NCBI GenBank assembly: GCA_964412555.1
Contig: CAYPPG010000033.1
Span: 17,690-81,689 of the forward strand
Origin: CAYPPG01 sp964412555
GTDB lineage: Bacteria > Hinthialibacterota > Hinthialibacteria > Hinthialibacterales > Hinthialibacteraceae
Direction: 5' to 3'
Length of the DNA: 64,000 bases
Made by a program: the position numbers and the translations under genes
In this document: piece after piece, positions 43,838-52,869 of the stretch
Position numbering within the stretch: position 1 is the stretch's first letter
How the letters are laid out: every line of letters begins with the position of its first letter
Notes under the pieces: model-generated
What the model was told of the DNA's origin: nothing
The model's database searches: none
Seen by the model: the letters and a program-made list of their open reading frames with translations, nothing else

Positions 43838-45283
43838 ATGAATACACAAAATCAAAGCAGACGCAATTTCATAAAAAACATAGGCCTGGGTACAGCGATG
43901 GTAAGCACTCCCGCATGGCTCCATAGGATTACACACGCTTCAGCCCATTTACAAAAGCCGAATTTTGTCTTTATCCTTGTCGACGACCTCGGCTGGGCGG
44001 ATATCAGTTGCTATGGCAACCGATTTCATGAAACTCCCCATATTGACCGTCTTGCCAGGGAAGGAATGCGCTTCACCGATGCCTACGCCGCCTGCCCGGT
44101 CTGCTCGCCCACCCGCGCAAGCATCGTTTCGGGCCAATACCCCGCTCGTGTCGGAATTACCGACTTTATTACCGGCCATTGGCGGCCATATGAAAAGCTT
44201 CGTGTGCCAATCAACAAAACACAATATCTTCCACTCGAATCTGTCACCATTGCCGAAGCGCTCAAATCCGCCGGTTATGTCTCCGGCCTTTTTGGAAAAT
44301 GGCATTTGGGCGGGCGTAATCATTTTCCGGATAAACAAGGTTTCGATGAAATGCTCGTCACCGGCGGCCCTCATTTCAACTTCCGCACCACTCCCACAAT
44401 GGATTTGGATGAGGACGCTTATCAAGCAGAAGTGCTGACCACAAGATGTGAACAATTTATCGAAAAACATAAAAATGAATCCTTCTGTGCCTTTCTCACC
44501 CATTATGCCGTTCACATTCCATTACAGGCCAGAAAAGAACTGATCGAAAAATACGAAAAAAAGACTAAACCACCAACCGGGATCAATAATCCCATCTATG
44601 CCGCCATGGTTGAACACGTTGATCACAGCGTCGGACGAATTCTCCACAAAATCGACGAGTGCGGGATCAGGGATAATACGGTCGTCATCTTTTTCTCTGA
44701 CAATGGCGGCTTACGGCAAAAGTTTACCGGTGACGGACCCATTGTAACTACCAATGCCCCACTGCGAGACGAAAAAGGAACCTTATACGAAGGCGGTATT
44801 CGTGAACCTCTCATAGTGCGCTGGCCTGGTGTCATCGAAACCGGCTCCCTTTGCGATGTACCCGTCACCAGTGTCGATTTCTATCCCACAATGCTTGAGA
44901 TTGCCGGCGCCCAATCCGCTTCCGAACATACCCTCGACGGCAAAAGCATTGTTCCTCTCCTCGAACAAAACGGTTCGTTCGAGCGTGATGCGATTTTCTG
45001 GCACTATCCCCACTATCATCACTCCACACCGGCCGGAGCCATCCGAGAGGGAAATTGGAAGCTCATCGAATTTTTCGAAGATCATCATCAGGAATTGTAT
45101 AATTTGAAAGAAGATATTGGCGAGAAAAACAATTTGGTATCCAAATATCCGGACATCGCAAAAACATTGCAAAAGAAGTTGGAGACGTGGCGCAAATCGG
45201 TCGACGCTGAAATGCCGGCAAAGAATCCAAACTATAATCCCGACCGCGCTGAAGAATGGGGAAAACATCCCGACCGCCGCTGA
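43838..45283 (+). CDS. Sulfatase with Tat-type signal
   Basis: The 481-residue protein begins with SRRNFIKNIGLG, a twin-arginine export signal. It is a type I sulfatase: FVFILVDDLGWADISCYG with metal-binding Asp pair, then CPVCSPTRASIVSGQYPARVGI, where the Cys in CSPTR is converted to formylglycine. FGKWHLGG, FFSDNGG and a C-terminal HYPHYHHS follow. The start at 43838 has AGGAG five bases upstream. It should desulfate a sugar, with N-acetylgalactosamine-6-sulfatase-like relatives. No maturation enzyme is in the window. Its stop touches the stop of the convergent DUF115 gene. Confidence 0.93.
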   Translation: MNTQNQSRRNFIKNIGLGTAMVSTPAWLHRITHASAHLQKPNFVFILVDDLGWADISCYGNRFHETPHIDRLAREGMRFTDAYAACPVCSPTRASIVSGQYPARVGITDFITGHWRPYEKLRVPINKTQYLPLESVTIAEALKSAGYVSGLFGKWHLGGRNHFPDKQGFDEMLVTGGPHFNFRTTPTMDLDEDAYQAEVLTTRCEQFIEKHKNESFCAFLTHYAVHIPLQARKELIEKYEKKTKPPTGINNPIYAAMVEHVDHSVGRILHKIDECGIRDNTVVIFFSDNGGLRQKFTGDGPIVTTNAPLRDEKGTLYEGGIREPLIVRWPGVIETGSLCDVPVTSVDFYPTMLEIAGAQSASEHTLDGKSIVPLLEQNGSFERDAIFWHYPHYHHSTPAGAIREGNWKLIEFFEDHHQELYNLKEDIGEKNNLVSKYPDIAKTLQKKLETWRKSVDAEMPAKNPNYNPDRAEEWGKHPDRR

Positions 45284-47197
45284 TCAAAAAGAGAAATCCG
45301 GCATATCCATCGAGTCCAGGGTTTCATGAATAACGGTTGAAAAATAATCACAGAGATCTTTCATTCCACCAAAATAAGGGCGGTAGCGTTCAATCATTCT
45401 CTTTGCATTTACAAGAGGCGATTCATCTTCTGAAGCACGGGTTTCAAGTTTTAGAAAAGGAGACAATACGCGGTCAGCCGCTTCATCCAACACAACATAG
45501 ATTTTTTGATCTTGAACAAGGGCAATATGGATATTTGTAATAGCCTGCATTTGCTGCGTCAACCGATTGGGATCGGACGGCGCTTGCCGGCTCAACGATT
45601 CCAATTCATCCAATTGCTGCAAGCCAAGTACGGCCTGTTCACTCCCCGTCTGCAAAATATTCAGGCTTTCTTTTAAAACAGTGATTCCTTCATTTGCATA
45701 AGAACCGAAGAAAAAGCCAATCGACATCTGCAACGTGCTTCGGACCGAGGAATCGCGTGTACAAAATTCCGAGATCGCATCAGATAATTTTTGTACTTCC
45801 GCTCCTTCTATCACCGCTCCACCTTCTGTGCAATTGATCACCCGGGCATTGATTTGATGGATCGCTTCTTCCAGAGAACGCCGATAGGCAAACCAGAATT
45901 TATTCGTGGCAACCTCTCCCCCTTGGTTCGCAGGCACTAGAATTGGATCAAATTCTTCCAATTCAGGTTGATCGCCGATCAATTCGACAATCATTTTCCC
46001 AGGGGATTGTGACAGGGTTATGCGGCGGCGTAAGGCGGTATCAGCGGCATGTGTTGTACCTCCTTCTTTGGGAAACGACAAATCCATTCCAGCCAGTATG
46101 ATAGGATTGCACCCCATATAGGAGGCAAGATTGAAGCAGGTTTGTCCGGCATTGGTGCCAATGGATAAGTAGGAGGGATCGCCTATTGTATCCTTTAAAG
46201 TTCGTAACAACTTTGAACCGGCGAGCGGCAAGGATACCATCGTGCCACTCAATTGTTTCAATATTTCGGGGTAAAGACTAGGAGAGAACGCTAAAATCGA
46301 GTTATCCAGCGACGTAATTCCTTCAAAATGCCGCTCATTCAAATGAGTGGGATCGGTCGCTACAACGATATGAGGTTCGATTCCATTATTCCGCAATTTT
46401 TTGAAAACGGTGTCGACCGCAATAATGACACCACTCTCTTTGACATGTTTCAAGTGGTGAATATTCCAATCCAATGATGGCCCCGCGCCCACGATGAAAG
46501 CGGGAATATGGGAGAGCAAGGAGCCTAGTGCGGAAGCCGCAGGATTATTCAAGACGTGCGGAAAATTGCGAATGAGATTTTCTTGAATCAAACCACCGAG
46601 CTGTACTTTCGTCCGCAAAAGAATCTCCCCGCTTTGGAGACATTCGTTGATAATCGAACGAACATGATCGTAAAATTGACGATCCAACTGACAGGAGGCC
46701 GGATGTTCGATGATTTCAAGACCATCCAACGTAAAAGAGGTCAGCAAACGGTTCATAAGATCGCGGATTTGAGATGGAGTGGGATCCGCGAGAAAAAAAG
46801 TGGTTTGAGACCGTAAAAAAGGCGTGAGGTCGACATGGGTGAACGCTGCGTGAAGAATGTCGATATTCTTCTCCACAATAACAAGATGGCGCAGAGATTT
46901 TTGCGTTTTCAATACGAGTTGATAGACGTGATACATCAAACCGCAGCCAAATACCATCATGTTGTAAACCGGCGGAAGTTTCATCTCCCCTACCCAACGC
47001 TCCGCTTCGCGTACAGGGTCACGGCTGCTATGAACCAAATGCTCTCGATCCTGGTGCCGAACACGAAGAACGGGCTTTCCTTGCGGTGTGACCGCGATAT
47101 CAACGGTATTGGAGGGAGTATGGCTACGCAGGCGTTCCGCTAAGTTCGGATCATATTCGGAGAGCAATTGGAGGTTCGTTTCGAAAAGATTCGTCAT
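45284..47197 (-). CDS. DUF115/Maf-type motility accessory protein
   Basis: The 637-residue protein contains a DUF115 domain (MptE-like, Rossmann-type) at about residues 225-420: IPAFIVGAGPSLDWNIHHLKH, ALDTVFKKL-type IIAVDTVFKKLRNNGIEPH, TDPTHLN and GMDLSFPKEGGTTHA. Proteins of this layout include Maf flagellin glycosyltransferases that transfer nonulosonic acids; here the acceptor is unknown. The N-terminal part (about 80-160) has a second nucleotide-binding-like fold (GCGLMYHVYQLVL). It is the only other motility-linked gene in the window besides the FliG/FliM operon. Confidence 0.8.
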   Translation of the reverse strand: MTNLFETNLQLLSEYDPNLAERLRSHTPSNTVDIAVTPQGKPVLRVRHQDREHLVHSSRDPVREAERWVGEMKLPPVYNMMVFGCGLMYHVYQLVLKTQKSLRHLVIVEKNIDILHAAFTHVDLTPFLRSQTTFFLADPTPSQIRDLMNRLLTSFTLDGLEIIEHPASCQLDRQFYDHVRSIINECLQSGEILLRTKVQLGGLIQENLIRNFPHVLNNPAASALGSLLSHIPAFIVGAGPSLDWNIHHLKHVKESGVIIAVDTVFKKLRNNGIEPHIVVATDPTHLNERHFEGITSLDNSILAFSPSLYPEILKQLSGTMVSLPLAGSKLLRTLKDTIGDPSYLSIGTNAGQTCFNLASYMGCNPIILAGMDLSFPKEGGTTHAADTALRRRITLSQSPGKMIVELIGDQPELEEFDPILVPANQGGEVATNKFWFAYRRSLEEAIHQINARVINCTEGGAVIEGAEVQKLSDAISEFCTRDSSVRSTLQMSIGFFFGSYANEGITVLKESLNILQTGSEQAVLGLQQLDELESLSRQAPSDPNRLTQQMQAITNIHIALVQDQKIYVVLDEAADRVLSPFLKLETRASEDESPLVNAKRMIERYRPYFGGMKDLCDYFSTVIHETLDSMDMPDFSF

Positions 47198-47277
47198 TCT
47201 ATCCCATTCGGATACTGTTTTTTTCGCCGTCGATTTATACTATTTTAATCTCTTCAAGAATGCTCACACAAGAAAAA

Positions 47278-47820
47278 CTACGTGGGTTCGGAAATCTTAT
47301 GGGATTTTGATTTTCGGGATCCGGAAGTGTTGGTCATCCCTTCGGATGATGAGATTTTTGCGCTTTTTTTCTCATTTTTCAAGCGAAACAATTCATTGTA
47401 AAATTCATTCAAATCCTTGAAATCCCTATAGACCGATGCGAAGCGAACATACGCAACCTGATCCAGTTGAGAGAGTTCCCGCAAAACATCTTCACCGATA
47501 TCTGTACTCTTCACATCCCGATCACTGCGATTGATAAGCCGCCGTTCAATTGAAGCGGTGATTTCCTCGACTTGTTCTTCGGATACGGGCCGTTTTCGGC
47601 ATGCAATGCGGATACTCTTTGCAACTTTCGCACGATCAAACGGTTCTCGTGTCAGATCCCGTTTGACGACCATCAAAGGAAGATCTTCAATGCGCTCATA
47701 GGTTGTGAATCTCTTTTCACAATGGATACATTCTCTTCGCCGCCGGACAATAGCCCCCTCCGACATAGAACGCGAATCGACTACTTTATCGTTGTCTTCA
47801 CCACAATATGGACATTTCAT
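47278..47820 (-). CDS. nrdR: Transcriptional repressor NrdR
   Basis: The 180-residue protein has the NrdR zinc ribbon (MKCPYCGEDNDKVVDSR...ECIHCEKRFTTYE) followed by an ATP-cone (MVVKRDLTREPFDRAKVAKSIRIAC). NrdR senses adenine nucleotides and represses ribonucleotide reductase genes. The C-terminal about 25 residues (Ser/Lys-rich) exceed the usual length of about 150. It lies 35 bases after glyA on the same strand and is likely its operon partner. No nrd gene is in the window. Confidence 0.96.
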   Translation of the reverse strand: MKCPYCGEDNDKVVDSRSMSEGAIVRRRRECIHCEKRFTTYERIEDLPLMVVKRDLTREPFDRAKVAKSIRIACRKRPVSEEQVEEITASIERRLINRSDRDVKSTDIGEDVLRELSQLDQVAYVRFASVYRDFKDLNEFYNELFRLKNEKKSAKISSSEGMTNTSGSRKSKSHKISEPT

Positions 47821-47855
47821 CGGCAGATATTCTCCCCATTTTTTGTGTCATGTTT

Positions 47856-49124
47856 TTATCCATTGAGAGGAGTCAATTTTCGCCAGTTTGAATATAAAGG
47901 AAAAGCTTCAACCAATTCCAAGACCTGTTTTTTCACTGATTCGATTACACTCTCCTCTAATTTGGATTCCAATATATCGGACATCCATCCTGCGATTTTA
48001 CTCATTTCTTCGGTTCCCATCCCACGTGAAGTCAACGCCGGTGTTCCGATCCGAATTCCGCTGGTGACAAACGGCTTTTGCGTGTCAAATGGAATCATAT
48101 TTTTGTTCACAGTGATAAAGGCGTTGTCAAGCGCTTTTTCCGCTTCTTTACCCGTCAAGCCATTGTGGTTGACATCGATTAACAGAAGGTGGGTATCGGT
48201 TCCACCGGAGATGAGCCGAATATCCCTTTGTTTGAAGGTCTCTTCCATCGCTTTGGCATTCGCAATAATCTGTTTTTGGTAGTTTTTGAATTCCGGCTCC
48301 AATGCTTCTTTGAACGCAACAGCTTTTGCGGCAATCACGTGCATCAACGGACCGCCCTGATGGCCGGGGAACATTTGTTTGTTGATTTCTTTTTTCAATT
48401 CCTCTTTGCAGAGTATCAAACCGCCACGGGGTCCCCTTAAAGTTTTATGCGTTGTGCTGGTGACAATATCCATATATGGAACAGGATCGGGATGAACTCC
48501 GGCGGCAATCAATCCGGCAATATGAGCGATATCGGCCAATGCCTTCGCACCCGCTCCATGGATAATTTCCCCCAGTGCCTTGAAATCCAAGGATCGCGGA
48601 TAAGCAGAAGCGCCGAGAATCACCAATTCAGGACGAACTTCTTCTACTTTTTTCCGAAAATCCTCAAGATCGATCTGCTCTGTTTCACGATTGACTCCAT
48701 AGGAGTGGATTTTATAAAGATGGCCGGAAAAATTGACGGGGCTTCCGTGAGTAAGGTGTCCTCCTTGGGACAAATCCAATCCCATTACTTTTGCGCCAGG
48801 CTCGACTAAGGCGTTATAAGACGCCATATTGGCTTGCGAACCGGAATGAGGCTGCACATTCGCATGTTCGGCTCCAAACAATTGTATGGCTCTCTCAATC
48901 GCCAAACGCTCGGCAATATCGACATATTCGCATCCACCGTAATATCGCCTTCCGGGATAGCCTTCCGCATATTTATTGGTCAATGGTGTGCCCATTGCTT
49001 CCAATACGGCTTCTGAGGTAAAATTTTCCGAAGCAATCAATTCCAATTTTTGATGCTGCCGGTTCACTTCCTTCAAAATCGCATCATACACATCCGGGTC
49101 AATAGCACGAAGATTATCTAACAC
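47856..49124 (-). CDS. glyA: Serine hydroxymethyltransferase
   Basis: The protein is a complete SHMT: LELIASENFTSEAVLEAMG, NKYAEGYPGRRYYGG, HANVQPHSGSQANM, DIAHIAGLIAAGVHPDP and VTSTTHKTLRGPRGG with the PLP lysine. It makes glycine and methylene-THF from serine. I chose GTG at 49124 (422 residues), because AAGGAG is seven bases upstream; ATG at 49130 has spacing of one base and ATG at 49145 has no ribosome site. It sits between the phosphatase-RpiB fusion and nrdR. Confidence 0.96.
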   Translation of the reverse strand: MLDNLRAIDPDVYDAILKEVNRQHQKLELIASENFTSEAVLEAMGTPLTNKYAEGYPGRRYYGGCEYVDIAERLAIERAIQLFGAEHANVQPHSGSQANMASYNALVEPGAKVMGLDLSQGGHLTHGSPVNFSGHLYKIHSYGVNRETEQIDLEDFRKKVEEVRPELVILGASAYPRSLDFKALGEIIHGAGAKALADIAHIAGLIAAGVHPDPVPYMDIVTSTTHKTLRGPRGGLILCKEELKKEINKQMFPGHQGGPLMHVIAAKAVAFKEALEPEFKNYQKQIIANAKAMEETFKQRDIRLISGGTDTHLLLIDVNHNGLTGKEAEKALDNAFITVNKNMIPFDTQKPFVTSGIRIGTPALTSRGMGTEEMSKIAGWMSDILESKLEESVIESVKKQVLELVEAFPLYSNWRKLTPLNG

Positions 49125-49195
49125 AAGCATACTCCTTGTTTTCATAGGGTAAGTCTTATTATACTCGGTATTTCTTGAGAATGTACTCGACGAGG

Positions 49196-50152
49196 TTATC
49201 GAGAAAACAGTTTATTCCGTAATAGGTTCTCAAAATCAGTAATTTTCTTGACTCGGCGTTGATATTTTCCGCCGAGAAAATCGACTTTTAACCAAACACG
49301 GACAATATTTTCGATTTTTTCTTTCTCCATAAAATCTGCAGCCAAGGTCAATACGTTGGCATTGTTATGTGACCGTGACAAAGCGGCATGATCTTCATTG
49401 ATCGCTAAAACCGCCCGAATCCCCGGCACTTTATTCGCAGATACTATCATTCCGTGACCCGTCGAACAGACAATGATACCGCGGTCTGCTTTCGCTTGCG
49501 ATACAAGCGCTCCCACTCGAAAGGCAAAATCCGGGTGGTCGCAGGATTTTTCAGAAACAGTACCACAATCGATGATTTGCAGCCCCGACTCTTCAATGAA
49601 CTTTTTTAAATTTTCTTTGACTTGAAACCCCCGGTGATCCGCACCTATTGCAATGATTCTTTTGCCCAAAAAGAATCGTTCTTTAATAGAATCCCACTGA
49701 TTTATCAATTCTTGTGCGGCAATATCGATCCATTCTGTCGTTTCATCGAAAATTTGTTGATTGCCCCCAACAGGATCGGGAATTTCCGAAGGATATTGAG
49801 AGGGTAAGAATAATCCCAATAAAAGAATTTTATCGGAAGAAGTGGGATGAACTTCATTGATATAATCTCGATGAGCTTGTTCCATGACAAGAATTAAATG
49901 CGCTTGATCGCATAATTCTTGCGTCAACATTTTTGATCGAAATCCCTCAAAATCAGTATCATATTTCTTGACAGATTGAATTGCTCCACCAGAAGCTGGC
50001 ATTCCATCGACAGCCGATGTGCCGGCGGAAATCACTTCGACACCGGCTATCAAATTCTTTTCTTCCAGCCGCTTTTTGAGCAGCACTTCTGCAATTGGGC
50101 TGCGACAACTGTTTCCAGTACAAACCATAATAATCCGAAAGAGATTGCTCAT
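49196..50152 (-). CDS. Fused LMW protein phosphatase and ribose-5-phosphate isomerase B
   Basis: Residues about 1-150 are a low-molecular-weight phosphatase: MVCTGNSCRSPIAE holds the C(x)5RS catalytic loop and IPDPVGG the Asp. Residues about 165-318 are RpiB: AIGADHRGFQVKENLK, CDHPDFAF, CSTGHGMIVSANKVPGIRA and NNANVLTL. The RpiB Cys base is kept, while the usual CGTGIG reads CSTGHG. In Bacillus the matching separate genes (ywlE, ywlF) also lie next to glyA. The start is uncertain: a TTG at 50173 directly follows AAGGAG, but the ATG at 50152 fits the domain better. Confidence 0.88.
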   Translation of the reverse strand: MSNLFRIIMVCTGNSCRSPIAEVLLKKRLEEKNLIAGVEVISAGTSAVDGMPASGGAIQSVKKYDTDFEGFRSKMLTQELCDQAHLILVMEQAHRDYINEVHPTSSDKILLLGLFLPSQYPSEIPDPVGGNQQIFDETTEWIDIAAQELINQWDSIKERFFLGKRIIAIGADHRGFQVKENLKKFIEESGLQIIDCGTVSEKSCDHPDFAFRVGALVSQAKADRGIIVCSTGHGMIVSANKVPGIRAVLAINEDHAALSRSHNNANVLTLAADFMEKEKIENIVRVWLKVDFLGGKYQRRVKKITDFENLLRNKLFSR

Positions 50153-50260
50153 AACAGTTCTACTAGTATTCAACTCCTTTTTGGTTTTCCCTCGATATGA
50201 AATCAGGGGAGATGATAAGAAAATAATTAGTGCACAAGAGAAAAATCTATCGACACAATC

Positions 50261-51730
50261 TTATTGAATAACCGGTCTTTTTTTATGATAGTCTGTATGC
50301 AGCTGGAAGGTATGGGATAGATTCAAGAGTCTATCTTCACTTAGGGGGGGACCCATTAATTGGATTCCAATCGGCAATCCTTCCGAACTGAAACCACCGG
50401 GGATGGAAATACCCGGTAGACCTGAAAGATTCAACGGAGCCGTGAATACATCGGATAGATACATATCCAGCGGATCGTCCACTTTTTCACCGGCTTTGAA
50501 CGGCGGTGAGGGAGTTGACGGACAAAGAACAACATCCACCTCTTGAAAAGCGGTTTCGAAGTCGTGTTTAATCAGATTACGAACTCTCTGAGCTCTCCGA
50601 TAGTAAGCTTCGAAATAACCAGCACTTAGGACATATGTACCAAGCATGATTCGGCGTTTGACTTCAGGGCCGAACCCTTCACTGCGAGTTTTGCAATACA
50701 TATCGACGATATTGCTTTGAGGCGCCCCGCTTCTGTAACCGTACACAACACCATCATACCGAGCAAGATTACTGGATGCTTCGGCGGTACAAATCATGTA
50801 GTAGGTAGCTATAGCATATTCCGTGTGAGGTAGAGAGATATCGATGCATGTGGCGCCTGCATTTTCATATACTTTAGCAGCGTCTTCCACTGCTTTCTGG
50901 ATTTCCGGATTCATTCCTTCAATAAAATATTCTTTGGGGATACCGATTTTGACATCCTTGCATTCGCCTGTGAGAGCGCTCAAATAATTCGGAACCGGCT
51001 GATTGATCGAAGTGGAATCAAAAGGATCATGGCCTGCTATGATCGACAATAAGCCGGCAGCGTCCCGCGCATCTTTCGTGATGGGACCAATTTGATCCAA
51101 AGAAGAAGCAAAGGCAACTAAACCATATCGAGATACACGTCCATATGTCGGTTTGAAACCGGTGACAGAGCAAAAAGCGGCAGGTTGACGAATGGATCCT
51201 CCTGTATCGGAGCCGATGGAGAGAATGGTCTCATCTGCGCTGACTGCGACGGTTGAGCCACCGCTGGAACCACCCGGGACACGAGTTACGTCCCAAGGGT
51301 TGAACGTTCGTCCGAATGCCGAATTTTCAGTCGAAGAACCCATGGCAAACTCATCCATGTTGGTTTTGCCAATAGGAATTAATGCAGCAGCGTTTATTTT
51401 TTCAACGACAGTTGCATTATAAGGAGGATGAAATTTTTCTAACATCCTCGATGAACAAGTGGTCGGAAATCCTTGTAGACAGATATTGTCTTTAACAGCT
51501 ATCGGGACGCCTGCCCACGGGGGTAAATCTTCTCCAGCAGCACGGCGATCGTCAATTTTCTGTGCGAGAGGAATCGCGTAATCACGCATAACACTTTGAT
51601 ATGCATGAACTTTTGTTTCCACTTGATCGATGCGGGCGAGCACCGAAGTGATAAGTTCCCGCGCGGATAATTCTTTTTGAATCATGAATTCAGCTGCTTG
51701 CCAAGCAGTTAACTCATAAGGTTCACTCAT
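50261..51730 (-). CDS. gatA: Glu-tRNA(Gln)/Asp-tRNA(Asn) amidotransferase subunit A
   Basis: The 489-residue amidase has the Lys-cisSer-Ser triad: VAVKDNICLQGFPTTCSSRM (Lys), VPGGSSGGSTVAVSAD and SIGSDTGGSIRQPAAFCSVTGFKPTYGRVSR. It is full length and like GatA rather than a general amidase (e.g. ending LPIGIQLMGPP). GatA supplies ammonia from glutamine to convert mischarged tRNA. gatB and gatC are not in the window. I take the ATG at 51730; the open frame extends to 51832 without family similarity. It precedes the phosphatase-RpiB gene on the same strand. Confidence 0.95.
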   Translation of the reverse strand: MSEPYELTAWQAAEFMIQKELSARELITSVLARIDQVETKVHAYQSVMRDYAIPLAQKIDDRRAAGEDLPPWAGVPIAVKDNICLQGFPTTCSSRMLEKFHPPYNATVVEKINAAALIPIGKTNMDEFAMGSSTENSAFGRTFNPWDVTRVPGGSSGGSTVAVSADETILSIGSDTGGSIRQPAAFCSVTGFKPTYGRVSRYGLVAFASSLDQIGPITKDARDAAGLLSIIAGHDPFDSTSINQPVPNYLSALTGECKDVKIGIPKEYFIEGMNPEIQKAVEDAAKVYENAGATCIDISLPHTEYAIATYYMICTAEASSNLARYDGVVYGYRSGAPQSNIVDMYCKTRSEGFGPEVKRRIMLGTYVLSAGYFEAYYRRAQRVRNLIKHDFETAFQEVDVVLCPSTPSPPFKAGEKVDDPLDMYLSDVFTAPLNLSGLPGISIPGGFSSEGLPIGIQLMGPPLSEDRLLNLSHTFQLHTDYHKKRPVIQ

Positions 51731-52022
51731 AATACTGTAAGCCTCAGTTCCATTGAATAACAGAAAGATATTTATCCTACTCTCATCCAATTTGTCAATG
51801 TTTATAAAGAGAGAAGAGAAAATATACGTCAAAAATGAACTGCATCTATTGATTTACTGACAACAACTATCGTATCATAGGTAAAGGGATGTAACATATA
51901 CCCTGACTGTGTCGAATTTGTTCCCGGAATAGTATGGAATGTTTGATAGACTCCTTCGTGAATTCCGGCATAACAAATTGATATCAAGTAAGGGATAAAT
52001 CAATCTTCCGGGAGGAATCAGC

Positions 52023-52313
52023 ATGAACAAATCAGTGTCGATTTTCTTGTTATGTACCATCGCAGGCGCCCTTTTGATGATCGGTTGCGCAACTGGAGTT
52101 AAAGGCACGTCCGAAGTGACTGGAGATGTGACTGGAGCACATCCTCGTTTTGAAGCCCTTTGTTCAAAATGTCACACACTTGACCGGGTTGACCAAGCCC
52201 ATCAAGCAATGACACAAGAACAAATGAGAAGTATCATCGATCGTATGGCACGAAAACCGGAATCGGGGATTGATCTGAACGAAATTGACGATATCGTACG
52301 AGAAATATATTGA
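52023..52313 (+). CDS. Small haem-c lipoprotein
   Basis: The 96-residue protein has a lipoprotein signal (LLMIGC as lipobox) and a single haem c site, CSKCHTLDRVDQAH, followed by the helix MTQEQMRSIIDRMARKP and a final DIVREIY. This is the pattern of small monohaem cytochromes that shuttle electrons in the periplasm, tethered by lipid to a membrane. The likely axial Met is in the MTQEQM or RM segment. A GGGAGG ribosome site precedes the ATG. A terminator hairpin follows. It faces the iorBA operon; a functional link is not shown. Confidence 0.8.
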   Translation: MNKSVSIFLLCTIAGALLMIGCATGVKGTSEVTGDVTGAHPRFEALCSKCHTLDRVDQAHQAMTQEQMRSIIDRMARKPESGIDLNEIDDIVREIY

Positions 52314-52365
52314 TCGTATGATCATGTAGTTATACAATCATTTCGAGTATACAATCTATTGTAGG

Positions 52366-52395
52366 GTGGGTATTCTTTTTTACCCACTCTTTTTT
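52366..52395 (+). terminator. Terminator after the cytochrome gene
   Basis: GTGGGTA (52366-52372) pairs with TACCCAC (52381-52387) and is followed by TCTTTTTT. The element resembles the GGGTGGG palindromes elsewhere, so a repeat may serve as terminator. The tail overlaps the iorB stop codon. Confidence 0.7.
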
Positions 52396-52867
52396 ATGTA
52401 TTCCGTCCGAGGGCAAAAGCATCCATATTCACGTCATGAATTTTCTCAGGCAGATTCGAGCGTATTGCCTCTAACCAGTAGTGTTCATAGATAGTTATGT
52501 GCTTGCTGAGTACTCCTAATAATGCGACATTCAGACTTTTCGAATTCTTTAGAGCTTTCACATCGATCAAACTCGGATCGATCAAAATCCCATCGTCCTT
52601 GAGTTGATGCCGATTTACTTCCACTTGATCGTCAGCAATGACAACAAGGTAATCCGCTTCTCCTGCGGGAACCATAGGACTAAACACTTCTTCTCCGAAA
52701 CGTACATCACTGCAGACGGAACCACCGCGTTGACTCATGCCGTGTATTTCACTTTTCTTGACATCAACCCCAGCGAGAAATACCGCCTCAGAAAGAATAT
52801 CGGATGCTTTCAAGACTCCCTGCCCTCCCAGTCCTGCGACGACGACATTGGTTACTTTATCAGCCAT
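52394..52867 (-). CDS. iorB: Indolepyruvate oxidoreductase subunit beta
   Basis: The 157-residue protein has the gamma-domain fold of 2-oxoacid oxidoreductases: VVVAGLGGQGVLKASDILSEAV, then EIHGMSQRGGSVCSDVRFG and LDP-type ILIDPSLI. It pairs with IorA to oxidise aryl pyruvates to aryl-acetyl-CoA with reduction of ferredoxin. The ATG at 52867 is two bases after the iorA stop, and GGAAT precedes it. It is slightly shorter than usual (about 190) because the C-terminal tail is short. Confidence 0.92.
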   Translation of the reverse strand: MADKVTNVVVAGLGGQGVLKASDILSEAVFLAGVDVKKSEIHGMSQRGGSVCSDVRFGEEVFSPMVPAGEADYLVVIADDQVEVNRHQLKDDGILIDPSLIDVKALKNSKSLNVALLGVLSKHITIYEHYWLEAIRSNLPEKIHDVNMDAFALGRNT

Positions 52868-52869
52868 AT

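Noticed and set aside
45284..47197. Same Maf name as the septum-formation protein at 20.3 kb
   Set aside because: The two are unrelated: the 45-kb protein is a DUF115 motility accessory factor, the 20-kb one a nucleotide pyrophosphatase.
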